Of a stretch of DNA of 64,000 nt, positions 46,973 to 55,426 are shown one piece after another. The notes beneath the pieces were generated by a model. That model worked only from the letters and a program-made list of their open reading frames with translations, was not told the DNA's origin and ran no database searches. Source of the DNA: 55-13 sp964501275 (GTDB taxonomy: Bacteria > Armatimonadota > Fimbriimonadia > Fimbriimonadales > Fimbriimonadaceae); NCBI GenBank assembly GCA_964501275.1, contig CAZCSP010000001.1, forward strand, positions 62,001 through 126,000, in the 5' to 3' direction. Position 1 is the stretch's first letter. The number at the start of each line of letters is the position of its first letter. Position numbers and translations under genes: made by a program.

Positions 46973-49255
46973 TTATCCGGCAAGAGCTAGTGGAATTGCC
47001 GTTTCAAAGGCCTCTGCCAGCTCATTCACGCGCCACCGGATTGTTAGGTCTCCTACCGAAATCGTTAGGTTTCCTTCCGATCCTATCGTTCCGAGCCTTT
47101 GCACACCCAGCCCCGCTTTCTCGGCGATCGCACAGATCGCTTCGTAGTCGTCGGGGTCATAGGCGACGATGACTCGGCCCGGTAGTTCCCCGTACAATAC
47201 GGCGTCCGGCCTGCTGGAATAGACGAACGCTTCTCCTGCGAGTTCCACCTCAATGCCAAATCCTGACTGAATTGCCATTTCCGCCAACGCTACGCCGATG
47301 CCGCCATCGCTGGCGTCATGAGCGCTTTTGGCGAGACCTTGAGCGGCGAGACTGGCCAGAACCTCGGCCAACTTCCGCTCCTCCTCCAGGTTCGGAGCCA
47401 CCGGGTATCCATCCTCATGGCCTCCTACATAGGCCAGATAGGCGCTGGCGCCGAGGCCTTCGTGGGTGACGTTGAGGTTGGGAGTCGAGAGGAGCAGGAG
47501 GTCGCTGGCTTGGCTGGGGGCGAGGCCGAGGCGCTTTGTTGCGTCGTCGATGATCCCCACCATGCCGATGAGCGGAGTGGGCGGGACTTCGCCAAGGTCG
47601 CTCTCGTTGTAGAAGCTCACGTTCCCGCTGATGACGGGCGTCCCCATCGCCTCGGCGGCATCGGCGATCCCTTTGACGGCGTGGTTGAACTGCCAGTAGA
47701 CATGGGGCGACTGGGGGCTGCCGAAGTTGAGGCCGTCGGTTACCGCCTGGGGAACGGCTCCGGTGCAGGCTACGTTCCTTGCCGCCTCCGCCACCGCAAG
47801 CTGTCCGCCGATGTAGGGGTGGAGGTAGGTTTGGCGGGAGTTGCCGTCGATCTTGATCGCCACGCCCTTGGGGGTTCCTCGCAGAGCGAGAACCGCCGCG
47901 TCGCCTTCGCCGCTGGAGATCGTGGTTTGGGTCTGGACGTGTTGGTCGTACTGCTGATAGACCCACCGCTTGCTGGCAATCTCGGGGTGGGAGAGGAGGG
48001 TTTTGAGAGATTGTTCGAGGTCCGCAACCGGGACCATCGAGACGTCGAAAGTCGCCGCGTTTCGGAAGTAGGCAGGCTCCTCCATCGGCGATTCGTAAAC
48101 CGGGCAGTGGTCGGTCAGGAGTTTGGGATCGACTTGGGCTTCGATCTTGCCGTGGCGTCGAACCGTAACGACTCCATCGTCGGTGACGTAGCCGATCACT
48201 TCCGCCTTTAGACCCCACTTGCGGAAAACGTCGATGACCTCATGCTCTCGGCCCTTCTCCGCGACCGCCAGCATCCGCTCCTGGCTCTCGCTCAGCATCA
48301 GTTCGTAGCCCGTCATATCGCTCTCGCGCATGGGAACCTGGTCGAGGTCGATCTCCATGCCGACGCTTCCCTTGCTCGACATCTCGACGGTGCTACAGGT
48401 TAAGCCCGCCGCGCCCATATCCTGGATGCCCACGATGGCCCCGGTTTGCAGAGCCTCCAGGGTCGCTTCGATCAACTGCTTCTCGGCAAACGGGTCGCCG
48501 ATCTGGACGTTGGGCCGCTTGGACTCGGACTCCTCATCCAGTTCCGTGCTGGCAAAAGTCGCGCCGTGGATGCCGTCTTTGCCGGTGGCGGAGCCCAGGT
48601 AGATGACCGGATTGCCGGTGCCGCTGGCGGCGGCGGTGGTGATCTCGTCGGTCTTGAGGATGCCCACGCACATGGCGTTGACGAGGGGGTTGCCGCTGTA
48701 TCGGGGGTGGAAGCCCACTTCCCCGCCGACGGTTGGAACGCCCACGCAGTTGCCGTAGCCCGCGATTCCCGCGACCACATGCTCGAATAAATACCGGTTT
48801 CTCTCAATGACCGCCGGGTCGCCTTCGCCGTCCCGGATGGGGCCAAATCGGAGGGAGTTCAGGCCCGCGATCGGGCGCGCGCCCATGGTGAGAATATCGC
48901 GGATAATGCCTCCCACTCCGGTTGCCGCACCCTGGTAGGGCTCGACGGCGGACGGGTGGTTGTGGGACTCGACCTTCATGGTGATGCCGAGGCCGTCGCC
49001 GATGTCGATGACCCCCGCATTCTCAAAACCCTCCCCTTCCAATGCCGCTTTATAACGTTTAAAATAGGCAAGTACGGGCCGGGAAAACTTGTAGCCACAG
49101 TGTTCGCTCCACATAACCGCGAACATTCCCAGCTCGGTATAGGTCGGTTCTCTTTGGAGTAGTTTAAGTATGAGTTGGAACTCACCGTCGGTCAAACCCA
49201 TCGACGAGTACATTTCAGCGGTGATCGCGGGCATTGTGAGAAGTATATCCGCCAT
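46973..49255 (-). CDS. purL: PurL, phosphoribosylformylglycinamidine synthase large subunit (small type)
   Basis: About 760 aa, the stand-alone PurL that works with PurQ and PurS and converts FGAR to FGAM with ATP and ammonia. Motifs: LGMFAVMWSEHCGYKFSRPV, GITMKVESHNHPSAVEPYQG, AATGVGGIIRDILTMGARPI, GNCVGVPTVGGEVGF, GIQDMGAAGLTCSTVEMSSK, PMRESDMTGYELMLSESQER and HDASDGGIGVALAEMAIQSG. I chose ATG 49255; ATG 49234 (MPAITAEMY) is a plausible alternative that would avoid a 20-nt head-on overlap with the divergent lipoprotein gene. Confidence 0.95.
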   Translation of the reverse strand: MADILLTMPAITAEMYSSMGLTDGEFQLILKLLQREPTYTELGMFAVMWSEHCGYKFSRPVLAYFKRYKAALEGEGFENAGVIDIGDGLGITMKVESHNHPSAVEPYQGAATGVGGIIRDILTMGARPIAGLNSLRFGPIRDGEGDPAVIERNRYLFEHVVAGIAGYGNCVGVPTVGGEVGFHPRYSGNPLVNAMCVGILKTDEITTAAASGTGNPVIYLGSATGKDGIHGATFASTELDEESESKRPNVQIGDPFAEKQLIEATLEALQTGAIVGIQDMGAAGLTCSTVEMSSKGSVGMEIDLDQVPMRESDMTGYELMLSESQERMLAVAEKGREHEVIDVFRKWGLKAEVIGYVTDDGVVTVRRHGKIEAQVDPKLLTDHCPVYESPMEEPAYFRNAATFDVSMVPVADLEQSLKTLLSHPEIASKRWVYQQYDQHVQTQTTISSGEGDAAVLALRGTPKGVAIKIDGNSRQTYLHPYIGGQLAVAEAARNVACTGAVPQAVTDGLNFGSPQSPHVYWQFNHAVKGIADAAEAMGTPVISGNVSFYNESDLGEVPPTPLIGMVGIIDDATKRLGLAPSQASDLLLLSTPNLNVTHEGLGASAYLAYVGGHEDGYPVAPNLEEERKLAEVLASLAAQGLAKSAHDASDGGIGVALAEMAIQSGFGIEVELAGEAFVYSSRPDAVLYGELPGRVIVAYDPDDYEAICAIAEKAGLGVQRLGTIGSEGNLTISVGDLTIRWRVNELAEAFETAIPLALAG

Positions 49256-49652
49256 CGCCTTTGGCCTCTTGGTCCTGTCCCTGTCGGGATGCGGGTCGGG
49301 CTTCAATTTTCAGGGCGAATGGAAGGGGAATCGGAAGCTTTCCACGCTTCCGGGAGAGAATCCGGCCATCGCCAACACGCTTGGCCAGGTCACGCTTCAG
49401 ATCGAGGGGTCAAGGTTCAAGCTGAAGGAGTCGGGCCTGCCGCTGGAGGGCGGAGTACGCTATGCGGATGGCAAGGCGTTTCTCAAGGTGGACACCCGCC
49501 TGGGCATGCCCTTGGAGCGGGAGCCTAAGGAGGTCCAGGATCGGTTTGTGGAAATCATCCTCACCCCGAGGTCGGATGGCGGAGTGGACTATCATGATCC
49601 GGGCGGGGATTTTCCGGAGCCGTTGATTTTGGAGAAGACGGGGACAGGGTAG
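49236..49652 (+). CDS. Predicted lipoprotein of unknown function
   Basis: About 138 aa from GTG 49236: VRSISAIAFGLLVLSLSGCG, a lipoprotein signal peptide with lipobox LSGC. The mature part begins GSGFNFQGEWKGNRKLSTLP and is beta-rich (GQVTLQIEGSRFKLKESGLP; YADGKAFLKVDTRLGMPLE). The frame is open back to 49170, but that start would bury the signal peptide. Its 5' end overlaps the presumed purL start in the opposite direction. No family recognised. Confidence 0.68.
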   Translation: MRSISAIAFGLLVLSLSGCGSGFNFQGEWKGNRKLSTLPGENPAIANTLGQVTLQIEGSRFKLKESGLPLEGGVRYADGKAFLKVDTRLGMPLEREPKEVQDRFVEIILTPRSDGGVDYHDPGGDFPEPLILEKTGTG

Positions 49653-49741
49653 GGAAACGGCACCCAGCCCTACAAATACATGGTCGCGCAAAAGGGACCT
49701 TCTCCCTTGAAAGATAGGGACGCTTTCTACACCGCCGGGCA

Positions 49742-49777
49742 ATAAAAAAGTCCGACATCTGAAGCCAGATATCGGAC
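49742..49777 (-). terminator. Rho-independent terminator of tRNA-Gly
   Basis: On the minus strand GTCCGATATCTG, a four-base loop and CAGATGTCGGAC form a 12-bp stem with one mismatch, followed by TTTTTTATT. It begins 13 nt after the tRNA CCA end. It is the clearest canonical terminator in the window. Confidence 0.9.
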
Positions 49778-49790
49778 GATGAATCATTAC

Positions 49791-49865
49791 TGGAGCGGGC
49801 AACGCGATTCGAACGCGCGACCTATTCCTTGGCAAGGAATCGCTCTACCACTGAGCTATGCCCGC
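49791..49865 (-). tRNA. tRNA-Gly (GCC)
   Basis: 75 nt including encoded CCA. Acceptor GCGGGCA/TGCCCGC, D-arm with GCTC..GAGC and loop GG, anticodon stem ATTCC/GGAAT with loop TTGCCAA (anticodon GCC), T-arm GCGCG TTCGAAT CGCGT, discriminator T. All arms are canonical. A terminator follows. Confidence 0.97.
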
Positions 49866-50050
49866 AACGAGGCTTGGTTATACCCGGCTCTTTCGGGGAT
49901 TTCAAGATGGGGTAGGCCCTTTTTGGGTTCCTCGGTTTTGGGTTTTGGGTTTTGGGTGCGGAGTGCAGAGGCTGGTCATTACGAACTCTCGGTGGGCGGG
50001 CCGATCTGGAGATCGGCGGTCCATCGGTCCCAGGGAAGCTACAATGGGTT

Positions 50051-50818
50051 GTGACTACTCCATCCGACCGTCTGCGTGCCTTGGGCGATATCATGGATCG
50101 GGCGGGAGAGATAGCTCTTTCTTCCCGAATCCGCCGTGGTTTCGACTTGAAAGCCGACGGCTCGATTGTGACCTCGACTGACAAGGCGGTGGAGGAGTTC
50201 TTGCGGCGGGAGTTGGCTTTGGCATGGCCCGGTACGAGCTTTTGGGGCGAGGAGTTTGGGCGGGAAGAAGTGAGCGAGGCGGGTTATTGGCTGATCGACC
50301 CGATCGACGGAACCTCAAACTTCGCCTTTGGGTCGCCGCTGTGGGGGATCAGCGTGGGGCTGGCGGTCGGAGGGCATCTGGAGATGGGGGCGATTTGGCT
50401 GCCTGATTTGGACGAGACGTATCTTGCGGAAAAGGGCCAAGGGGCGTGGGTCAACGGGACTTCCCTGCCCACCATCCCGCCCGGACCGATTCGACCGCAT
50501 GAGTTGGTGAGCTACCACGATGGGATTTCACGGTGGTACTCCGGGCAGAAGTTTCCGGGGAAGATGCGGTGTTCGGGGGCGTTCGTGATCGACGGGACGT
50601 TCACGGCACGGCAACGGTTCCGGGGGATGATCGGGCGGGGGGAGTATTTGTATGACGCCGCGGCCTCTATTGTCTTGAACCGGGAATTGGGAGCGGAGAT
50701 TCGATGGGCAGATGGGACCGAGTTGAGCTTGGGGCCGCTGATCGGGGGTCGGCCGTTCGACCGGGCATGGGTGATTTTTCCGGAGAGGAGCGGGTTTGGA
50801 CTTGTTGAGCCGGGCTGA
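50051..50818 (+). CDS. Inositol monophosphatase-family phosphatase
   Basis: 255 aa from GTG 50051. It is a Mg-dependent sugar-phosphate phosphatase family member: FWGEEFGRE (GEE metal ligand), WLIDPIDGTSNFAFGSPLWG (the DPIDGT signature), ETYLAEKGQGAWVNG, and YDAAASIVLNRELGAEI near the C-terminus (metal ligand Asp). Likely substrates are inositol, histidinol or other sugar phosphates, and the sequence does not decide. The in-frame extension upstream to 49952 would translate the GGCCGATCTGGAGATCGGCG repeat, so I excluded it. Confidence 0.88.
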   Translation: MTTPSDRLRALGDIMDRAGEIALSSRIRRGFDLKADGSIVTSTDKAVEEFLRRELALAWPGTSFWGEEFGREEVSEAGYWLIDPIDGTSNFAFGSPLWGISVGLAVGGHLEMGAIWLPDLDETYLAEKGQGAWVNGTSLPTIPPGPIRPHELVSYHDGISRWYSGQKFPGKMRCSGAFVIDGTFTARQRFRGMIGRGEYLYDAAASIVLNRELGAEIRWADGTELSLGPLIGGRPFDRAWVIFPERSGFGLVEPG

Positions 50819-51275
50819 TTGTGGGAATGCTTGAGTGCTGGAATGCTGGATTTGGGAGCATTTGAGATTTGAGATTTGGGATTTGAGGTGGCCTTTTCAA
50901 GAATCATCCCTGGCTCCCAACGATGCCTCGGAAATCGTTGAGTTGAACCGCAGAGGGCACCGAGGGATCAGATGGGGGCCGGGCAATTTGGAAGGAACCA
51001 CAACGGCACAGAGGCACAACGAGGGTTGCTTTGTGCGCGGTATGAGAATCCGTTGTCACGACTTAAGAGGTATCGGTAGGCGGAAGTTTCTCAAGACCGG
51101 GACGGTCTTGGAAACCATGGGCGGGACGCCCATGCCACTTCCGCCGGGAGCACCGGCGTCCCGCCGGTTAGGAGGCTTGTCGTTGTCCGGGAAATTGTTC
51201 CTCGACTACAAGCTTCTTTCCACGACCTGGCAGGTCGTGGGACGCATGGGCAGGCTGCCCATGCCACGGCCCATG
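50819..51275. repeat. Repeat-rich gap with family A composite (51082-51270)
   Basis: No gene. From left: GAATGCTGG and GAGATTTG simple words, the string GGCCTTTTCAAGAATCATCC (about 50890, shared with about 21930), the ACCACAACGGCACAGAGGCA motif (50997), then family A. The latter includes CAAGACCGGGACGGTCTTG, CCATGGGCGGGACGCCCATG, CACCGGCGTCCCGCCGG, AGGAGGCTTGT..ACAAGC, CACGACCTGGCAGGTCGTG, GGACGCAT and GGGCAGGCTGCCCATGCC. It ends 5 nt before the GNAT stop codon. Confidence 0.85.
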
Positions 51276-51734
51276 CTACAACCTCTTTTCCATGCAGACG
51301 CTGGCTTCTAAACCCACATACGGAGGGTAGTTGGGGATGTATTGGTAGCCGTTGGACTCGTAGAGTAAGCGGGCATCTTGCATGAAAACGCCCGTTTCTA
51401 GTTGGAGGGTGGCTATTCCCTGCTCTCTTGCCCAGGCTTCGATCTCTTGGAGCACCTGGCGTGCTATGCCGTTGCCCCGGTGGGCGGGGTGGACGTACAT
51501 TCGTTTGACCTCACCGCTTTCCGCTTCTCGCCGTCGAAAAGCACCACAGCCAACCGGTTGGTCTTCGATCATCGCAACGACTGCACCCTGCAAGGAATCC
51601 AGGTTGTTGAAGCCCGCGTAGAACTCGTGGTCCGGGCCGTTGTAGTCGGCGAGGTAGGCGTCCAGTTCGGCAACCATCTGTATGAAGGAGGCGTCGTCGG
51701 GAGTGCGGCGGAGGATGTGAATCTCGTTTGTCAC
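51276..51734 (-). CDS. GNAT-family N-acetyltransferase
   Basis: 152 aa. An acetyl-CoA-dependent acyltransferase: DASFIQMVAELDAYLADYNG, VAMIEDQPVGCGAFRRREAE, the pyrophosphate-binding motif EVKRMYVHPAHRGNGIARQV, ATLQLETGVFMQDARLLYES and the C-terminal NGYQYIPNYPPYVG. The pattern is close to small-molecule or peptide N-terminal acetyltransferases of the YdhI-like type, but the substrate is unknown. GTG start; it is divergent from the ytfQ-like gene. Confidence 0.88.
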   Translation of the reverse strand: MTNEIHILRRTPDDASFIQMVAELDAYLADYNGPDHEFYAGFNNLDSLQGAVVAMIEDQPVGCGAFRRREAESGEVKRMYVHPAHRGNGIARQVLQEIEAWAREQGIATLQLETGVFMQDARLLYESNGYQYIPNYPPYVGLEASVCMEKRL

Positions 51735-51790
51735 GCCTCATTTTCCCCAAAATGGCGATCCGGTCGTTTAACGTGATAAGCTTCGATTCG

Positions 51791-52759
51791 ATGTCGAAGT
51801 ATTGGCTGTTTATAGGTTTGGCGGCGTTGGCCCTGGCGGGCTGTGGGGACAAGGGGAGCGAGGCTTCGGGCGGCGGCTCGGGTGAGAAGAAGCTGGTGGT
51901 CGGCTTCTCCCAGGTCGGGGCGGAGAGTAGCTGGCGGACGGCCAACACCGAGTCGATCAAGGCCGAAGCGGAGAAGCGCGGCATCGACCTGAAGTTCGCG
52001 GACGCCCAGCAGAAGCAGGAGAACCAGATCAAGGCGATCAAGAGCTTTATCGCACAAGGTGTGGATGTGATCGCCTTCGCGCCGAAGGTGGAGGACGGGT
52101 GGGAGCCGGTGTTGCGAGAGGCGAAGGCGGCGAACATCCCGGTGTTCGTCTCCGACCGTCGGCCCGCCGTACCCGAGGACCTCTATGTGACCTTTATCGG
52201 GGCCGACTTTGTGAAAGAGGGGCATAGCGCGGGCGAATGGGTTCTCAAGGCCACCAACGGCAAGGCCAATATTGCCGAACTCACCGGCACCACGGGCAGC
52301 GCTCCCGCCAACGACCGGGCCAAGGGATTTCGGGACGCCATCGCCAACAGCCCGGATGCGAAGATCGTCTTCAGCCAGACCGGCGACTTCACCCGATCCA
52401 AGGGCAAAGAGGTCATGGAGGCGCTCTTGAAGAGTCCGCAGGGCAAGGATGTTAACGTGCTGTATGCCCACAACGACGACATGGCTCTGGGGGCGATCCA
52501 GGCTATTGAAGAGGCGGGCAAGAAGCCGGGGGTGGACATCCTGATCGTGTCTATCGATGCGGTGAAGGGTGCGTTTGAGGCGATGGCGGAAGGCAAGCTG
52601 AACTGCACGGTCGAATGCAATCCGCTCCTGGGGCCGTTCCTGTTCGACGCCATCGAGGCGCACCGCAAGGGCGAGAAGCTGGAGAAGCGAACCGTCATCC
52701 CGGATCGGGTTTTTGAGGCGGCTCAGGCGAAGGACGAGCTGCCGAATCGGAAGTATTGA
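51791..52759 (+). CDS. ytfQ: Galactofuranose/arabinofuranose ABC transporter, substrate-binding lipoprotein (YtfQ-like)
   Basis: 322 aa. Lipoprotein signal MSKYWLFIGLAALALAGCG, a Gly/Ser linker, then a type I periplasmic binding protein: VVGFSQVGAESSWRTANTES, QENQIKAIKSFIAQGVDVIA, FAPKVEDGWEPVLREAKAAN, IPVFVSDRRPAVPEDLYVTF, LTGTTGSAPANDRAKGFRDA and VLYAHNDDMALGAIQAIEEA. These are close to E. coli YtfQ, which binds galactofuranose and arabinose furanose forms. The permease and ATPase genes follow about 5 kb downstream, after two glycosidases. Confidence 0.9.
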   Translation: MSKYWLFIGLAALALAGCGDKGSEASGGGSGEKKLVVGFSQVGAESSWRTANTESIKAEAEKRGIDLKFADAQQKQENQIKAIKSFIAQGVDVIAFAPKVEDGWEPVLREAKAANIPVFVSDRRPAVPEDLYVTFIGADFVKEGHSAGEWVLKATNGKANIAELTGTTGSAPANDRAKGFRDAIANSPDAKIVFSQTGDFTRSKGKEVMEALLKSPQGKDVNVLYAHNDDMALGAIQAIEEAGKKPGVDILIVSIDAVKGAFEAMAEGKLNCTVECNPLLGPFLFDAIEAHRKGEKLEKRTVIPDRVFEAAQAKDELPNRKY

Positions 52760-53091
52760 GGGGCGTTGCGGTGTTGGGCATTAGGTGTTTAGGGAAGGAG
52801 GGAGTTAGGGAATAAGGCTTGAAACTTGTATAGTTGTACGGCTTCATGGTGAGCGAAGCGGCCTGAGAGTTTTTGGTTGATAGCGCATTCTATTGCCGCG
52901 AAGTCGAACCACCTCACTGACTTGTAGGTTAGGGGGAAACTACGGGCGGGTGAGGTCCTTCGACTCGCGACTGGCAAACGGCTCGAATACAAGATTCTGC
53001 TGGCTCGCTCAGGATGACGCCGTACAAAGTGAACTGTTTCTTACTTAAACCCTGAGGAGCGAATCCCCTTCTCTAACCCCAACCCCTCACC
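52760..53091. other. Gap between ytfQ and the GH51 gene
   Basis: No gene. It contains GTTAGGG and TTAGGTG words near the left end, an AT-richer middle, and the string GGTCCTTCGACTCGCGACTG followed later by GCTCGCTCAGGATGAC (about 52955-53020), a pattern seen as a dispersed repeat in many bacteria. A CCCTGAGGAGCG hexamer set precedes the GH51 start. A promoter may lie here, but none stands out. Confidence 0.5.
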
Positions 53092-55422
53092 ATGATCACT
53101 CTCGGAATCCTTGGCTTGTTGATGGAAACTTCTTCTCCCGTAACTTGGAACATCCAAGCGGACAAGCCTGCACATCTTGTCAGCCCCAGTCTGTACGGCG
53201 TCTTCTTTGAGGAGATCAACTGTGCGGGGGATGGGGGGATTTATGGGGAGTTGGTTCGGAATCGGGGGTTTGAGGATGCCTCTTCGCCTGAGCATTGGGA
53301 GGTGTCAGCAGGGGAAGCGGAGATGGACCGGACCCACCCGCTCAGTCCGGCTTCCCCGACCAGCCTGAAGGTCCGGTCGGATGGGAAGGCGGTCCTTGCG
53401 AATGAAGGCTATTGGGGAATGGCGATTCGGGCGGGGGAGAGCTATGACTTTTCTCTTCACAGCTGGGGCCAAGGGGGGACACTCAAGGTTCAACTGGTGG
53501 GCGAGGCGGAAACGATTCTGGGCCAAGTCGATCTGAACCTGCCGGTTGGCGACTGGAAGCAGACCAAGACAACGATCAAGGCTTCCCACGGCCATCCCTC
53601 CGCCAAGCTGGTTTTAAGGTTCGAATCGGCTGCTACAAACAACATCGACATGGTGTCGCTGTTTCCTCGGAGCAACTGGAAAAACCGTCCCAACGGACTT
53701 CGCCGCGACCTGGCACAGATGCTGGATGACCTCCGGCCCGCGTTCGTCCGCTTCCCCGGCGGCTGTTGGGTCGAGGGCGATACGATGGCTTTGGCGTTAC
53801 GCTGGAAGCAGACCATTGGGCCTTTGCAGGACCGCCGCACCCAGCCCAATCTTTGGAAATACATGTCCTCGAACGGCTTGGGCTATCACGAGTATCTCCA
53901 GATGTGCGAGGACTTGAAGACCGACGCTTTGTTCGTCATCAACTGCGGGATGTCGCATCGGGAGAACGTGCCGATGGAAAAGATGGACGAGTTCGTTCAG
54001 GACGCCCTGGATGCCATCGAGTACGCGATTGGACCGACGACCTCGACCTGGGGCGGCTTGCGGGCCAAGAACGGGCATCCCAAACCGTTCCCGCTCAAGT
54101 ATCTGCAGATCGGCAATGAGAATGGCGGGCCAGCTTATGAGGAGCGATACGGGCTCATGTATCGCGCCATCAAGCAGAAGTATCCCCAGATCCACCTGAT
54201 CGCCAATCTCTGGGGAGGCTATCCCAAGAACACGCCGGTCGATATTCTGGACGAGCATTACTACAGCAATCCCGAGTTCTTCATCGCCAATGCGGACCGG
54301 TACGACGCCTATGACCGCAAGGGGCCGAAGATCTATGTGGGCGAGTATGCGGTGACTCAGGGCAACGGCACCGGGAGTCTGCGCGGAGCGTTGGCGGAGG
54401 CGGCGTTTATGACCGGGATGCTCCGGAACTCGGACGTCGTGGTCATGTCCTCCTATGCCCCGCTCTTCGCCAATGTGAACAACAAGGCCTGGAATCCCGA
54501 CCTGATCTATTTCGACTCGCACCGGGTCGTCGCCACGCCTTCCTACCACGTGCAGAAGCTGTTCTTCCTGAACCGTCCGCACCAGATCATCCCCAGCCAG
54601 TTCGCCAACGTTCCGGTGATGAAGCGATCCTTCCCGGCGGGAGGGTTTGGGATTGGCACTTGGAATACCCAGGCGGAGTTCAAAGACATCCGCATCGCCC
54701 AGGGAGAGAAGGTGCTGTTTGAGAGCAAGGATGGGACGGGGTTGGAGGCAGAGTCTGGGGTCTGGGAAACGAAGGATGGCACCTATCTCCAGACCAGCGA
54801 CGCCACCCATGCCCGAGCCTTTGCGGAAGCGACGGATTGGGAGAGCTATACGGTTGAACTGAAAGCCAAGAAGAACTCGGGAGCCGAGGGGTTCCTGTTT
54901 ACCGTTGGGCGGCAGGACAAGGACAACTACCTTTGGTGGAACCTGGGGGGTTGGGGGAACACCCAGCATGGGCTGGAGATGGCGGTGGGCGGAGGCAAGT
55001 CGATCTTGGCCCAACGAGGCGGGCGGATTGAGTCGGGGCGATGGTACGACATCAAGATCGAATACTCGCCGGAGCGGATTCGAGGGTACGTCGATGGGCG
55101 GCTGTTGCTGGACCATGAGTTGGTCTCGCCCCGGCCTCTGCATGGCGTGGCTGGGTTCGACCGGGGGAAAGGAACCGCCATCCTCAAGCTGGTGAACGTT
55201 TCGGACGAGGCGTTCGATGTCGAGGTGGACCTGAGTTCGACGGGCTGGGCGAGCGTGGCGGGGACAGTGGAGACGTTGAGCGGGGAGAACCTTGATGAGA
55301 ACTCCCTGGACGATCCGAACCGGGTCGCGCCCAAGACGGCGAACCTTGCCCGGAGTCCCGCCAAGTTCACCTATCGCATTGCGCCTCGCACGTTGGCGGT
55401 TCTACGGGTAAAACGGGCCTAG
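53092..55422 (+). CDS. Alpha-L-arabinofuranosidase (GH51) with inserted LamG-like domain
   Basis: 776 aa. A short hydrophobic N-terminus, then SPSLYGVFFEEINCAGDGGI (the GH51 head), AFVRFPGGCWVEGD, LKYLQIGNENGGPAYEERYG (acid/base Glu) and GPKIYVGEYAVTQGNG (nucleophile Glu). Between the catalytic barrel and the C-terminal beta-sandwich (VNVSDEAFDVEVDLSSTGWA; YRIAPRTLAVLRVKRA) lies a concanavalin-like domain of about 180 aa (TWNTQAEFKDIRIAQGEKVL; AEGFLFTVGRQDKDNYLWWN). It releases terminal alpha-L-arabinofuranose from plant polysaccharides. It is followed by the GH127 gene with a 4-nt gap and forms one operon with the importer. Confidence 0.93.
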   Translation: MITLGILGLLMETSSPVTWNIQADKPAHLVSPSLYGVFFEEINCAGDGGIYGELVRNRGFEDASSPEHWEVSAGEAEMDRTHPLSPASPTSLKVRSDGKAVLANEGYWGMAIRAGESYDFSLHSWGQGGTLKVQLVGEAETILGQVDLNLPVGDWKQTKTTIKASHGHPSAKLVLRFESAATNNIDMVSLFPRSNWKNRPNGLRRDLAQMLDDLRPAFVRFPGGCWVEGDTMALALRWKQTIGPLQDRRTQPNLWKYMSSNGLGYHEYLQMCEDLKTDALFVINCGMSHRENVPMEKMDEFVQDALDAIEYAIGPTTSTWGGLRAKNGHPKPFPLKYLQIGNENGGPAYEERYGLMYRAIKQKYPQIHLIANLWGGYPKNTPVDILDEHYYSNPEFFIANADRYDAYDRKGPKIYVGEYAVTQGNGTGSLRGALAEAAFMTGMLRNSDVVVMSSYAPLFANVNNKAWNPDLIYFDSHRVVATPSYHVQKLFFLNRPHQIIPSQFANVPVMKRSFPAGGFGIGTWNTQAEFKDIRIAQGEKVLFESKDGTGLEAESGVWETKDGTYLQTSDATHARAFAEATDWESYTVELKAKKNSGAEGFLFTVGRQDKDNYLWWNLGGWGNTQHGLEMAVGGGKSILAQRGGRIESGRWYDIKIEYSPERIRGYVDGRLLLDHELVSPRPLHGVAGFDRGKGTAILKLVNVSDEAFDVEVDLSSTGWASVAGTVETLSGENLDENSLDDPNRVAPKTANLARSPAKFTYRIAPRTLAVLRVKRA

Positions 55423-55426
55423 CGCC

